Shown here: positions 12,801 to 21,520 of the stretch, piece by piece | Numbering within the stretch: position 1 is the first letter of the stretch | Layout of the letters: each line of letters begins with the position of its first letter | NCBI GenBank assembly: GCA_003222245.1 | Contig: QHVH01000033.1 | Span: 24,790 to 88,789, forward strand | Origin: Blastocatellia bacterium AA13 | Lineage (GTDB): Bacteria > Acidobacteriota > Blastocatellia > UBA7656 | Direction: 5' to 3' | Length of the DNA stretch: 64,000 nt | Translations under genes and position numbers: made by a program | Notes under the pieces: generated by a model | Databases searched by the model: none | Told to the model about the DNA's origin: nothing | The model's input: the letters and a program-made list of their open reading frames with translations, nothing else

Positions 12801-12953
12801 TGAAGCGACATATCTCTGATTTTTAAGCAGGCCGGCAACGATCGTTTCCACGCGCGTGAGTGCGTGGCTCCATTGGAGCGCAACAAAATCTCCCCGCTCC
12901 ATCGCGCACGAGGAGCGGTTTCCACGCGCGTGAGTGCGTGGCTTCATTGAAGC
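861..12953 (+). CRISPR. CRISPR array, 167 repeats and 166 spacers
   Basis: I located 167 copies of a 36-bp repeat starting at 861, 934, 1007 and onward to 12,918, with start-to-start distances of 71-74 bp, so spacers are about 35-38 bp. The repeat begins GTTTCC and ends ATTGAAGC. It contains a 6-bp stem CCACGC/GCGTGG (repeat positions 5-10 and 19-24) around an 8-nt loop, followed by a 12-nt tail that would give an 8-nt 5' crRNA handle ATTGAAGC. Only four variants were seen, all among the last 12 repeats: a T-to-C change in the second stem arm (repeat starting 12,117), a one-base deletion (12,408), an A-to-G change near the end (12,844) and a C-to-T change (12,918). This polarity puts the leader at the cas2 side. 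The repeat lacks stop codons in several frames, which makes long spurious antisense frames. I noticed no duplicated spacers, but I could not compare them exhaustively. Confidence 0.99.
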
Positions 12954-12995
12954 ACATCGGCTCCAAGCGCGTGCGCACTCGTGAGGGCAGTTTCC
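12954..12995 (+). other. Possible final spacer and truncated repeat at the array end
   Basis: After the last full repeat, exactly 36 bp (12,954-12,989, a normal spacer length) are followed by GTTTCC at 12,990-12,995, the first six bases of the repeat. After that the sequence diverges. This looks like the scar of a further repeat cut off by deletion or recombination, although a six-base match could be chance. Confidence 0.4.
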
Positions 12996-13356
12996 TTCCA
13001 TCTTTGAACAGAAACACGTATGGATCTGTGTCATACCCCACCAGTAAATGAGCGAAGCTCTCGTTCTTGGTTTTTCTAAGTGGCTTTTGCTTTTTGCTCC
13101 ACACCGGTTCCACATTGAATCCTTACATCGGCCTCAAAAAAGATATCGAGTGAAACACCGTGTGCGAATTGTGAGCGAAGTTCGCGGATTCAACGGAGCA
13201 GTGTATGATATCGACTCGAATCTGCCGTCGACGATTCGAGTCGGGGTGATCTCCATGACATAGAACCGGCCTTGTTCACTTGCAGCGACGCCGGGGAATA
13301 AAAAAGTGAGTCGCCGATAAGAGCACCGGCACTCAAATCTCTCATCCAGGTTGTGT
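12996..13356. other. Non-coding stretch with a 10-bp inverted repeat at 13,212-13,243
   Basis: I see no convincing gene between the array end and the aminotransferase. The clear structure is a perfect inverted repeat: CGACTCGAAT at 13,212-13,221 and ATTCGAGTCG at 13,234-13,243 around a 12-nt loop. It lies about 115 bp upstream of the aminotransferase start. No T-run follows on either strand, so an operator or RNA hairpin is more likely than a simple terminator. Confidence 0.5.
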
Positions 13357-14574
13357 ATGATCAAAGCAGCATCACGCACTCGAAACTTCACCTATGCAAT
13401 CCGCAACATAGTCGCCGAAGCAAAAAAGCTGGAGCGCGAGGGCCGCGAGGTGATCTATCTCAACATCGGCGACCCGGTGCTCTACGGGTTCAACACTCCG
13501 CCGCACGTTGTGCAGGCTCTCGAACGTGCGTTGCGGGATGGGCGAAACGGCTACGCGCCTTCAACAGGAATCCTCGAAGCTCGGGAAGCCGTAGCTCGAG
13601 AGTCGATCTCGCGAGGCATCAACATCAGCGCTGATGATGTGGTAATCACCTCCGGCGCTTCGGAGGCTGTAGACATCGTGCTCAGCGCGTTGCTCGAGCC
13701 CGGAGACGAAGTCCTGGCGCCAACTCCAGGATATCCGCTCTACACCGCAGTCGTCTCAAAGCTCGGAAGCCAGGAGAGGACTTACCGTCTGGATCCGACT
13801 AACAACTGGGAGCCTTCGGTAGAAGATATTCGAGCCGCGATAACGCCCCGCACTCGCGCGATCGTGATCATAAACCCCAATAACCCGACGGGAGCCGTCT
13901 ACAGCCGAAAGAAGCTGCTTGAAGTGCTGGCGGTAGCCGAGGAGGCCGGACTGGTCGTGCTCGCCGACGAAGTCTATTGGCGGCTGACGTACGAGCAACA
14001 GGCGCCGCCGATCGCTTCGCTGGTCGATGACCGCGTGCCGGTGATCACGTTCGAGAGTTTGTCGAAGATCTATCTGGCTCCGGGCTGGCGGCTTGGCTGG
14101 ATGAAGCTCTCAAACAGCCATTTAATGGGTGACCTGAAAACCGGCATTAACAAGTTAGCTGATGCTCGCTTGTGCAGTCCTGGTCCCGCGCAGTATGCGG
14201 TCGCAGCCGCGCTCGAAGGTGATCACAGCTATCTCGAAGACGTGATGCGGCGCTTCCGCGATCGCCGCGACCTTACGCACCAGCGAATCAACGCCATCAA
14301 AGGGATGAACTGCTCTCTGCCCGGCGGAGCTTTCTATGTGATGGCCCAGATCGAACGGCTCGACGGAGCAACCGATGAAGAGTTTGTCCTATCCCTCCTG
14401 CGTGAGACAGGGATTCTCTTTGTGCATGGCTCAGGCTTTGGCATGAACAAAGCGGACGGGTACTTTCGAATTGTCTATCTTCCTGAGCCGGAGGTGCTGA
14501 ATCTGGTCTTTGATCGCGTCCAGAAGTTTGCTGAAGCATGGCGGCCAAGCGCTCGCGCGACGCTGAAGCGTTAG
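13357..14574 (+). CDS. Class I/II PLP-dependent aminotransferase (alanine aminotransferase-like)
   Basis: 405 residues counted from the ATG at 13,357; in-frame TTG and GTG codons just upstream are weaker starts. It is a fold-type I aminotransferase. YLNIGDPVLYGF lies in the N-terminal arm, PNNPTG near residue 175 is the substrate and cofactor loop, and LADEVYW holds the Asp and Tyr that contact the PLP ring. FESLSKIYLAPGWRLGW carries the Schiff-base Lys at about 237 and the phosphate-binding Arg. The N-terminal pattern RNFTYAIRNIVAEAKKLERE with a leading IGDP is typical of archaeal and bacterial alanine or general amino-acid transaminases of the AlaA type. A cytosolic pyruvate/alanine interconversion is likely, but the amino donor cannot be fixed from sequence. 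The gene stands alone. Confidence 0.9.
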   Translation: MIKAASRTRNFTYAIRNIVAEAKKLEREGREVIYLNIGDPVLYGFNTPPHVVQALERALRDGRNGYAPSTGILEAREAVARESISRGINISADDVVITSGASEAVDIVLSALLEPGDEVLAPTPGYPLYTAVVSKLGSQERTYRLDPTNNWEPSVEDIRAAITPRTRAIVIINPNNPTGAVYSRKKLLEVLAVAEEAGLVVLADEVYWRLTYEQQAPPIASLVDDRVPVITFESLSKIYLAPGWRLGWMKLSNSHLMGDLKTGINKLADARLCSPGPAQYAVAAALEGDHSYLEDVMRRFRDRRDLTHQRINAIKGMNCSLPGGAFYVMAQIERLDGATDEEFVLSLLRETGILFVHGSGFGMNKADGYFRIVYLPEPEVLNLVFDRVQKFAEAWRPSARATLKR

Positions 14575-14790
14575 CAGTCAGGCGGACAGGAGAATCTGCT
14601 ATGAGCTGCGCTTCTGATTCGGTCTTCCGCAAGCACCGCGACAACCCTTCTTCGGGAAGCCTGTCTTGATCTTCTGGAAAAGACCGGCAATCACAGAGTT
14701 GACAGTCGATTGAAGCTCTCCGGCAAGTTCTCTGAGTCGAAAGCGAACGCCTTCTGCTCAAATCGGAAAGACTGAAAAGGAGAAACGAAT

Positions 14791-15636
14791 ATGAAGTTGG
14801 CGCGCTACCGCGGCGCCCTGTCAGCGCTGTTGATTCTGATCCCGGCGGTTATCTCGGCGACGGGAAATTCGGCGGTCCCGCAAACAAGTTTCGATTCAAA
14901 GAGCCTTGTCTGGTATGCGAGTTATGGATCGAACCTCGATTGCGAGCGATTCATGTGCTACATCAAAGGCGGCACGCCGCGCGGAGCTTTGAGGTCCAAC
15001 CCGGGATGCAGGGATAGCAGCGATCCACTCGAGTCAAGACGCATACTCATAAAAGGATTCGAGCTTTACTTCGCAGACGATGAACGAGCCCAGCGATCCT
15101 GGGGCGGCGCGCCGGCGTTCATCAGGCGAAACGCGAGCTCGAGCGTGAACGGGCGAATGTACTTGATCACCTACCAGCAGTTCAACGATGTGGTCCTTCA
15201 GGAGAACGACTTCCGCAAAAGAGAAGAGCTTGCCGACCGTCTTCCTGTTTCATCGAATTCTATAGACAAGAAACGCGGGTTCTCGTTGAAAGAGATAAAG
15301 CCCGACGCCCTTTATGATCAGGTGCTCTACGTAGGTGACGAGGGCGGTCATGCTATCTTCACTTTCACGACGACGCATACCGAGTTGCCGAGCGGCGCGC
15401 CAAGCGGGCCATACTTACAAGTGATTCTCAAGGGTCTAAAGGACACCTATGCCGATAAGACTGAGACGTCCATCTACGAATATGTATCCTCGGCCGGCGG
15501 AATACAGGGCCTCATGACGCCTGAGAAGCTCAAGCGTTTGACCTTGCAGCGAGCTCCGGCGCTGGCGGCAAAGACTCCGGGAGAAGAGGGAGGCGGGTGC
15601 AAATGTCCTTCCAGCGCCTCGGTTCGGGCGCCTTAA
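14791..15636 (+). CDS. Exported gamma-glutamylcyclotransferase-like fold protein
   Basis: 281 residues with a strong ribosome-binding site (AAGGAG) before the ATG. Residues 1-30 form a Sec-type signal peptide (LLILIPAVISATG). WYASYGSNLDCERF at about 41-54 contains the YGSNL loop that is the hallmark of the GGCT/AIG2-like fold. The segments that follow (ELYFADDERAQ, WGGAPAFI, GRMYLITYQQF) match the uncharacterised larger relatives of this fold. The C-terminus has a CKC pair. Cytosolic family members cyclise gamma-glutamyl compounds; an exported one may act on cell-wall or extracellular gamma-glutamyl substrates, but that is inference. The gene has no operon partner. Confidence 0.7.
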   Translation: MKLARYRGALSALLILIPAVISATGNSAVPQTSFDSKSLVWYASYGSNLDCERFMCYIKGGTPRGALRSNPGCRDSSDPLESRRILIKGFELYFADDERAQRSWGGAPAFIRRNASSSVNGRMYLITYQQFNDVVLQENDFRKREELADRLPVSSNSIDKKRGFSLKEIKPDALYDQVLYVGDEGGHAIFTFTTTHTELPSGAPSGPYLQVILKGLKDTYADKTETSIYEYVSSAGGIQGLMTPEKLKRLTLQRAPALAAKTPGEEGGGCKCPSSASVRAP

Positions 15637-15746
15637 TGGATTGCTCGCTTGATACGCGCTTGATAGGCGCTTGATACGCAAAAGCCGTTCGAGCACGGGC
15701 TCCTAATCTGGCTTGTTTCGATCGGTGATATGTTGGAAGAAAGGGC

Positions 15747-15988
15747 TCATTCGCTTACCATGAGCGTTCCTTCCATTTCTTCGTGGCCGGAGCCACAGAA
15801 CATATCGCAGTGAATTTGAACGCGCCGGTCTCGCTCGGAGTGAAGCTGACACGACTCGTTTCGCCAGGCTTCAGAGTAGCCCTAACCTTTTAGACGGCTT
15901 TTGATCTGAACAGCGGCGAGTTGAAAGAGTTGTAGAACTGGTGAAGAAAGCCGCAACCTAAAATTGCGAGGGCGAGGAGCCTTCTGCT
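15747..15988 (-). pseudogene. Broken cupredoxin gene (CuA/blue-copper type)
   Basis: Reading the minus strand from about 15,988, a lipoprotein-like start RRLLALAILGC leads into HQFYNSFNSPLFRSKAV. An in-frame TAA follows (15,890-15,892), then LKPGETSRVSFTPSETG. After one missing base near 15,811-15,814 the reading continues in another frame as CDMFCGSGHEEMEGTLMVSE and stops at 15,747-15,749. CxxxC with a following H and M is the copper-binding loop of CuA-type cupredoxins (cytochrome oxidase subunit II, NosZ and small periplasmic relatives). The in-frame stop plus the frameshift mean no intact protein can be made. No ATG precedes the readable part. The rest of the 15,637-16,292 interval holds a candidate promoter but no other gene. 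Confidence 0.6.
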
Positions 15989-16106
15989 CTAACTGCACGC
16001 GTCGTGTTCGAGGGTTGAAGATTCCTGACGATGTGGAGGTCAAGAAGTCAAAAGCCCGGCGGCTTGCGCAACTAAGCGAAGGCAAGACACGCGAACCTCA
16101 AAAGTG

Positions 16107-16134
16107 TTGACTCTCACTACGTAATACGCATAAT
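16107..16134 (+). promoter_or_regulatory. Candidate promoter of the porin cluster
   Basis: TTGACT at 16,107-16,112 and CATAAT at 16,129-16,134 with a 16-bp spacer, about 160 bp upstream of the porin start and in the right direction. It is the best sigma70-like match in this gap. Confidence 0.4.
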
Positions 16135-16292
16135 AGCGATACTCAAGTAGGCTCCTGGATCTTGGTATGGTTTGTCCTCTGTAATTAAAGTCCCTTTGCC
16201 CCATTTACATTGTCAATTGCTCCGGTAGGAATCTCAAACCGGCGTTTGCGAGCCCCAATGCGCCCGATCAATGACTGTTTGGAGGCATGGAA

Positions 16293-17582
16293 ATGGCAAC
16301 AGTTGGGGTCAAAAGAACTACCCCTTCCTCATTCATAAAAAAAATTGCGCTGGCAATTGTCGTTTGTTTCATCCTCTGCGGTTCGCGACAAGCCTGCGCC
16401 CAGCAAGCACAGCCACAGGATGAGCGCGAGACCATACGCCAGTTGCTCCGGCGAATCGACGAGCTCGAGGCGAGGCTGAAAGCAGTGGAAGCGAAGCAGG
16501 GCAGCGCATCGGCGCAGCCTGCCGAAGCAACCGGAGCGGCCCCTGCGCCCAAGCACGAAGATGCAGGAGAGCAGGCACAATCCGGCCACGGCATGGGTTT
16601 GCCGGCTGATTCTCCCAGCTTGCGAATGCACGGCTTTGCGGATGTCGGTTATCACGCCAGCGATTTGAAAGGCGAGACGAATTCATTCGCACTCGGGCAG
16701 TTCGATCTTTTCATAACTTCGCGTTTGTCGGAAAAATTCAGCGCGCTAGCGGAAATGGTGATAGAAGCCGACGACCGCAACGCGTTTGGAGTCGAGCTCG
16801 AGCGATTCCTGCTTCAGTACTCCGCGAATGATTACTTTAAACTCGCGGTTGGTCGCTTTCATACGGCGATCGGCTATTACAATACCGCGTTTCATCACGG
16901 AACCTGGTTCCAAACCGCAACGGGCCGTCCCTTCTTGTTCACCTTCGAGGACGAAGGCGGAATTCTTCCAATCCACAACGTCGGCCTCTCCGCGAGCGGC
17001 CGAATCCCTTCGGGCGCGCTCGGCTTGAACTATATCGCCGAAGTCGGAAACGGCCGGGCCTCGCGCTCGCGCTTCGACGAGCCCGTTCAAAACGTAATCG
17101 ATGAGAACAACGGTAAGGCGTTCAACGTCGGATTGATCAGTCGCCCTCGCAAGCTCGACGGCTTTCAGGCGGGATTCACGGTTTATCGAGACCATTTGAC
17201 GCCCGATGGACTGCCTCGAATCGGGCAGACGATTATGGCGGGTCACATTGTCTATCAAACTCCTGAAGTCGAGTTCCTCAACGAAGCACTCGTGGTAAGG
17301 CATGCATTGACCGGGTCAAATCGAGTCTTCAATACGCCTGGATTCTACACGCAGCTATCGCGACGCTTTGGAAAGGCGAGGCCGTACTTTCGATACCAGT
17401 ACGTCAATGCTCCCGGGGACGATCCGATCATTGGCGACGTTGGACGGCGCAACGGACCTTCGGTTGGTCTCCGTTACGACGTGAGCGAATTCGCGGCCTT
17501 GAAGATACAGTATGATCGCACGGCTCGCAGAAACCTGGATGCCATCAATGGTATCGGCTTTCAACTGGCTTTCACTTTCTAA
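16293..17582 (+). CDS. Outer-membrane beta-barrel porin with N-terminal coiled coil
   Basis: 429 residues from the ATG at 16,293. I prefer this start because GGAGG at 16,281-16,285 is 7 nt away, while an ATG six bases earlier is only 1 nt from it. The order is: basic N-terminus and signal peptide (ALAIVVCFILC...ACAQ); a short heptad-rich coiled coil (RETIRQLLRRIDELEARLKA) as in periplasmic stalks of porins; an Ala/Pro-rich linker; then an amphipathic beta-strand domain beginning RMHGFADVGYHA and ending in the terminal aromatic FQLAFTF required by the BAM machinery. Features such as LGQFDLFITSRL and VGRFHTAIGYYNT resemble phosphate- or carboxylate-selective porin-like barrels. Together with the next two genes it may form a nutrient-sensing set. 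Confidence 0.85.
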   Translation: MATVGVKRTTPSSFIKKIALAIVVCFILCGSRQACAQQAQPQDERETIRQLLRRIDELEARLKAVEAKQGSASAQPAEATGAAPAPKHEDAGEQAQSGHGMGLPADSPSLRMHGFADVGYHASDLKGETNSFALGQFDLFITSRLSEKFSALAEMVIEADDRNAFGVELERFLLQYSANDYFKLAVGRFHTAIGYYNTAFHHGTWFQTATGRPFLFTFEDEGGILPIHNVGLSASGRIPSGALGLNYIAEVGNGRASRSRFDEPVQNVIDENNGKAFNVGLISRPRKLDGFQAGFTVYRDHLTPDGLPRIGQTIMAGHIVYQTPEVEFLNEALVVRHALTGSNRVFNTPGFYTQLSRRFGKARPYFRYQYVNAPGDDPIIGDVGRRNGPSVGLRYDVSEFAALKIQYDRTARRNLDAINGIGFQLAFTF

Positions 17583-17596
17583 TATGGGACGGAACG

Positions 17597-18118
17597 ATGC
17601 GAGTAACCACAATCCTCACGATCGCTATTGGTTTGATCACGGCGGCGGCGCCGGCATTCGGCTCGCGACCTCCCCATGCGGCCGTCTATTCACGCGCTCC
17701 GGTATCGGAAGACCTCGCGATAATCGTCAACAAGGCTAATCCGGTTGACTCGCTGAGCTTCGCGGATCTGCGCGCGATTTTCCTGGGCGAGCGCGGGAGC
17801 TGGCCGAACGGAAAGAAGATCACGGTGTTGATGCGTTCTCCCGGCCCGCCTGAGCGAGAAGCTGTACTGCGCTGGATCTATAAGATGAATGAGAGCGACT
17901 ACAGCCGCTACTCTCTTCAAAGCACGTTTACCGGCCAGGCGCAGTCGGGGCCGAAACTTCTCGATTCCGCTGCAGGAATGCGCAGATTCGTCTTCAACGT
18001 TCCGGGAGCGATCGGTTACGTGAGGGCGCCCGAAGCGGACGAGTCGGTCAAGATTCTTCGAATAGATGGACATGCGCCCGGCGAGGCGGCTTACAGAATC
18101 AAGCTCGCCATCAGATGA
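17597..18118 (+). CDS. Small periplasmic substrate-binding protein, PstS-like
   Basis: 173 residues with a signal peptide (TTILTIAIGLITAAAPAFG). The mature part starts LAIIVNKANPVDSLSFADLR, then AIFLGERGSWPNGKKITVL. This is the pattern of short PBP-like (phosphate-type) domain proteins in which strand 1, the NP motif and the FLG...W element are conserved. It is about half the length of a full PstS, as usual for this sensor-associated group. It begins 14 bp after the porin stop and lies 76 bp before a chemoreceptor with a periplasmic helical bundle. Genes of this kind commonly neighbour membrane sensors, so a ligand-presenting role is plausible. The ligand is unknown. Confidence 0.75.
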   Translation: MRVTTILTIAIGLITAAAPAFGSRPPHAAVYSRAPVSEDLAIIVNKANPVDSLSFADLRAIFLGERGSWPNGKKITVLMRSPGPPEREAVLRWIYKMNESDYSRYSLQSTFTGQAQSGPKLLDSAAGMRRFVFNVPGAIGYVRAPEADESVKILRIDGHAPGEAAYRIKLAIR

Positions 18119-18194
18119 ATGAGCACGCGCGCGCACAGCGGCTCCGCGGTAAAACACCGCCGCTGCCGGCCGACGTTATGAGGACAGTCTCAAG

Positions 18195-21100
18195 ATGATC
18201 AATTCCCGCGGGATCACAGCAAGAGTGAAGACGGCATACGGAAGGCACGGCATTGGGCTGGCGTTCGCTCTAATAGGGCTCGTAGTGATCGCCGTCGGAG
18301 CGTTTGTGGTAATGGATCTTCGGCGCGCCGGCGAAGAGGTTCGAAACATGAACGCCGGGGCTGTGCGCGGCCTCGACCTGATCGGAGAGCTTCAGTATCA
18401 GACTCAAGAAGCGCGGAGGAGCATTCAATACGCGCTCACGACCTCCGACAGCAATCTACAAGTTGAATACGCGGATCAGTCACGCGCGGCTGACGCCGTC
18501 GTAGCCGATCTTGCGAAGGCGCAGCGTCACGAAGGTCATGGCGGCAAAAACGAAGAAGCGAGCGCTCTCGCGCAATTCGAAAATGATTGGGCGGCGTATC
18601 TCGGCATTCGCGACCAGTTGATTGTCCTGGTGTTGCAAGGGGATTCGCGAGAGGCGGTCGCTCTCGATCTTGCTTCCGGCGTGGCCGTATTCAACCGCGT
18701 GCGGGACGATCTTCAAGAGATCAAGCGGCTTCATAAGGACGAAGCCGAAAAACAGATGGCCTCGGTAGATGCGTCATACAAACGATCCCTGCTCCGGCTC
18801 ATTGTCATTCTGGGACTGACTCAACTGGCCGCCATTTTTGCGGTGCGCATCGTGCAGAAGAGCAAGATGCTGCGAAGCGTGCAGCGCTCCGAATCGCGGC
18901 TGAGCGAAGTCATCGAATCAATTCACGAAGCGATGTTCGTGATCGGTCAGGACGAAAGGGTCGAGTTGTGGAACAAGGCAGCGGAGCGAATCACAGGCAA
19001 TCCCCGTGAAAAGGTGCTCGGCCGCGTCTTTCGCCATTCAATGCCCGGTCTCGATTCAAAACGCCTTAGGACCGCCGTCGAGAGTTCGAGAGAGACCTCC
19101 TCCGCGGCTGAAATCGACAATCTCGTCTTCAAATCCGAGAAAGGCGAACGAATCCTCGACGCCCGTGTGTTGCCGTTCAAAGGCGGAACCGCAGTGTTCT
19201 TCAGCGACGTTACGGACAACGTGAAGCGCGATGAGACATTGAAGGAGAGCGAGGATCGATTTCGGAATCTTTTCGAAAATTCGCCTATCGGCATCTACAG
19301 GTCGACTCCTGACGGGCGCGCATTGATGGCTAACCCGAAGCTGCTCCAGATGCTCGGCTACTCATCGTTCGCCGATTTAGCCGAGCAAAATCTCAATGAG
19401 GAAGATCTCGGCCCGACGTATAAACGGGATGAATTCAGGGAACGAATCGAGCGCGATGGATCGGTCACCGGTCTGGAATCCATGTGGCGGCGCCAGGACG
19501 GCGCTGAAATTTATCTGCGCGAGAATGCGCGGGCGGTTCGCGATTCGGAAGGCGCAGTCGTGTACTACGAAGGCACGGTCGAAGACGTGACCGAATCCAA
19601 GCTGATTCAGGAAGCGCTTCGTGATTCACAGGCGCTTTTCAACTCGCTTGTGAACAGCCTGCCGCAGAAGATTTTCTGCAAGGATCACGAAGGGCGATTC
19701 ACCTTCGGCAACCGCGCTTTCCGCGAAGCGATGTCGAAATCGCTGGAAGAAATCGTCGGCAGGACCGATCGAGACTTCTTCACGCCCGAACTTGCTGAAA
19801 AGTATGCTCGCGATGACAAGCTTGTCGTGGAGACCGAACAGGTCTTGGATGTAGTCGAGCAGCACATCAGTCCCAACGGAGAGATATCCTATATGCAGAT
19901 CGTGAAGACGCCTCAGTACAGTTTCAGCGGCGATGTGATAGGCGTTCAGGGCATCTTCTGGGATGTGACTCGTCAGCGGGCGGCGGAGCTGGAAGCCGCT
20001 CGCGAGCGCGACCTTCTGCACGCGCTTATGGATAACATTCCCGACACAATCTATTTCAAGGATGAGCTTGGCCGCTTTGTTCGGGTCAATCAGGCGCATG
20101 CGGAATGGCTTGGGATCGACAGCCCCGCCGCCGGGGTAGGAAGGACTGACGCCGACTTCTTCACCGCTGAGAGCCTGATGGAGGTCGCGGCCGGCGAGCG
20201 CAATATCATCCGCTCGGGCATCGCGCTCGTCGGAGCTACGGATCGGCTCACGCGAAAGGACGGCGCTTCGCGCTGGATGCTTTCGACCAAAGTGCCGATA
20301 AGATCGAATGAAGGCCGGATCACCGGCATTATCGGAATTGCAAAAGACATCACGGATCGCAAGGAAGCCGAAGAAAATCTCGAGCACAATCTCGCGGAGT
20401 TCCTGGATGTAGTCTCCGCTGTTTCGGAAGGCGACCTGACCAGGCGAGGCAGCACCAGCGACGGCACGCTTGGGCAGGTTGTCATATCAGTCAACACGAT
20501 GCTGGACAACTTCAGCGCTATGCTGAATCAGGTAAAGCATACCGGTCTGGCGGTCAGTTCCAGTGCTGTTCAGATACTCCGCGCGTCGCGTCAGATTGCT
20601 GAAGAGTCGGGGCGGCAGGCCGACGGAATAACCGGAACGTCGAGCGCGGTCGAAGCGATGGCGGCTTCGATGAGCCACGTTTCCAAGAACGCGGAAGCTT
20701 CGGCCGAATCGGGGAGACGCGCGCTGGTAACGGCCGAGATGGGCGATCGCTCCGTCAGCAATACGTCCGAAGCGATGATCAGGATTAACACCGCGGTCGA
20801 ACAGACCGCCGACAAGATGCGCCGTCTATCGAAACGAAGCTCCGAGATATCGGACATAATCGATCTGATCGACGACATCGCGGCAAAGACCAACCTGCTA
20901 TCTCTCAACGCGGCCATAGAAGCCGCTCACGCCGGCGAGGCGGGGGTCGGCTTCAGCGTCGTGGCCGAAGAGATTCGAAGGCTCGCCGACAGGTGCGCGC
21001 GCGCTACCAGAGACGTGAACGACCTGATAAAAGCGATTCAACAGGAAACGGCCGAGGCCCTGGCGGCAATGGACAACGGCATGCGAGAAGTCAAAGAAGG

Positions 21101-21437
21101 CGCTCGACTGGCTGGTCAGGCGCGGCAGGCGCTTCAGGACATTTCGTTTGCGGTGCGCGATGCCTCGTCGTTGATAGAAGAAATTTCGATCGCGTCGGAA
21201 AGTCAGGCGAGCGTGACCAGGAACGTGGCCGAAGCCATGCAAAATATCTCGGCTGTCACGCTGCATACGTCGGTTGAAGCTCACGAGACAGCGGAGACAA
21301 TCAAACAGATGGCGGCTCTCTCTGATCAGCTCAATCAGGCGATCATGCAGTTCAAAGTGAATGAGAACGGAAATTCCGCTGCTCCGGCAGTGTATGACTC
21401 TAACGGCGCGATCCCGAATATATCGCGTGCTGAATAA
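18195..21437 (+). CDS. Methyl-accepting chemotaxis protein with four PAS domains
   Basis: 1080 residues. TM1 is at about 22-42 ([15 protein letters not shown]). A periplasmic four-helix-bundle region spans about 45-195, and TM2 is near 200-220 ([19 protein letters not shown]). Four PAS/PAC units follow between about 230 and 725 (repeated FxNSP/DNIPD...DVT patterns; each ends in a DVT or DIT box). Next is a HAMP-like helix pair ([20 protein letters not shown]). A cytoplasmic signalling hairpin (about 800-1050) contains [19 protein letters not shown] and [12 protein letters not shown], the hairpin tip that binds CheA and CheW. No CheB/CheR tethering pentapeptide is evident at the C-terminus. 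It probably senses a periplasmic ligand delivered by the upstream binding protein, with added cytoplasmic PAS inputs. No che genes are in the window. Confidence 0.95.
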   Translation: MINSRGITARVKTAYGRHGIGLAFALIGLVVIAVGAFVVMDLRRAGEEVRNMNAGAVRGLDLIGELQYQTQEARRSIQYALTTSDSNLQVEYADQSRAADAVVADLAKAQRHEGHGGKNEEASALAQFENDWAAYLGIRDQLIVLVLQGDSREAVALDLASGVAVFNRVRDDLQEIKRLHKDEAEKQMASVDASYKRSLLRLIVILGLTQLAAIFAVRIVQKSKMLRSVQRSESRLSEVIESIHEAMFVIGQDERVELWNKAAERITGNPREKVLGRVFRHSMPGLDSKRLRTAVESSRETSSAAEIDNLVFKSEKGERILDARVLPFKGGTAVFFSDVTDNVKRDETLKESEDRFRNLFENSPIGIYRSTPDGRALMANPKLLQMLGYSSFADLAEQNLNEEDLGPTYKRDEFRERIERDGSVTGLESMWRRQDGAEIYLRENARAVRDSEGAVVYYEGTVEDVTESKLIQEALRDSQALFNSLVNSLPQKIFCKDHEGRFTFGNRAFREAMSKSLEEIVGRTDRDFFTPELAEKYARDDKLVVETEQVLDVVEQHISPNGEISYMQIVKTPQYSFSGDVIGVQGIFWDVTRQRAAELEAARERDLLHALMDNIPDTIYFKDELGRFVRVNQAHAEWLGIDSPAAGVGRTDADFFTAESLMEVAAGERNIIRSGIALVGATDRLTRKDGASRWMLSTKVPIRSNEGRITGIIGIAKDITDRKEAEENLEHNLAEFLDVVSAVSEGDLTRRGSTSDGTLGQVVISVNTMLDNFSAMLNQVKHTGLAVSSSAVQILRASRQIAEESGRQADGITGTSSAVEAMAASMSHVSKNAEASAESGRRALVTAEMGDRSVSNTSEAMIRINTAVEQTADKMRRLSKRSSEISDIIDLIDDIAAKTNLLSLNAAIEAAHAGEAGVGFSVVAEEIRRLADRCARATRDVNDLIKAIQQETAEALAAMDNGMREVKEGARLAGQARQALQDISFAVRDASSLIEEISIASESQASVTRNVAEAMQNISAVTLHTSVEAHETAETIKQMAALSDQLNQAIMQFKVNENGNSAAPAVYDSNGAIPNISRAE

Positions 21438-21455
21438 CATCGCGTGCTGAATAAC
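21422..21455 (+). repeat. 17-bp tandem duplication across the chemoreceptor stop codon
   Basis: ATCGCGTGCTGAATAAC occurs at 21,422-21,438 and again at 21,439-21,455, followed by a partial third copy ATCGC. The stop codon of the chemoreceptor lies in the first copy. This looks like a recent slippage duplication with no effect on the protein. Confidence 0.9.
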
Positions 21456-21520
21456 ATCGCAGGCCGGTCGGCGGCCGGTTAACATAGCGGCGGGTCAATG
21501 CATATAAAAGGGAGGCAACT

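Noticed and set aside
820..12925. Many long antisense and sense open frames with repeated MEPRTHARGN-, NGATHSRAWK- or FHARECVAPLK-like units
   Set aside because: They are translations of the CRISPR repeat in different frames; the repeat simply lacks stop codons there. They change wholly between spacers and have no ribosome sites.
12990..13113. Minus-strand peptide-like reading (contains LLVGYDTDPYVFLFKDGRKL) adjoining the array end
   Set aside because: It starts from a GTG a few codons after a stop, has no known relatives I can name, and runs into the CRISPR repeats. It may be a gene remnant but cannot be supported.
13048..13263. Plus-strand frame of 71 codons after the array
   Set aside because: It has no ribosome site and no recognisable motif, and it spans the inverted repeat at 13,212-13,243.
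15882..16085. Minus-strand frame of 67 codons over the cupredoxin start region
   Set aside because: It is out of frame with the cupredoxin-like sequence and shows no family motif; the cupredoxin reading explains the same DNA better.
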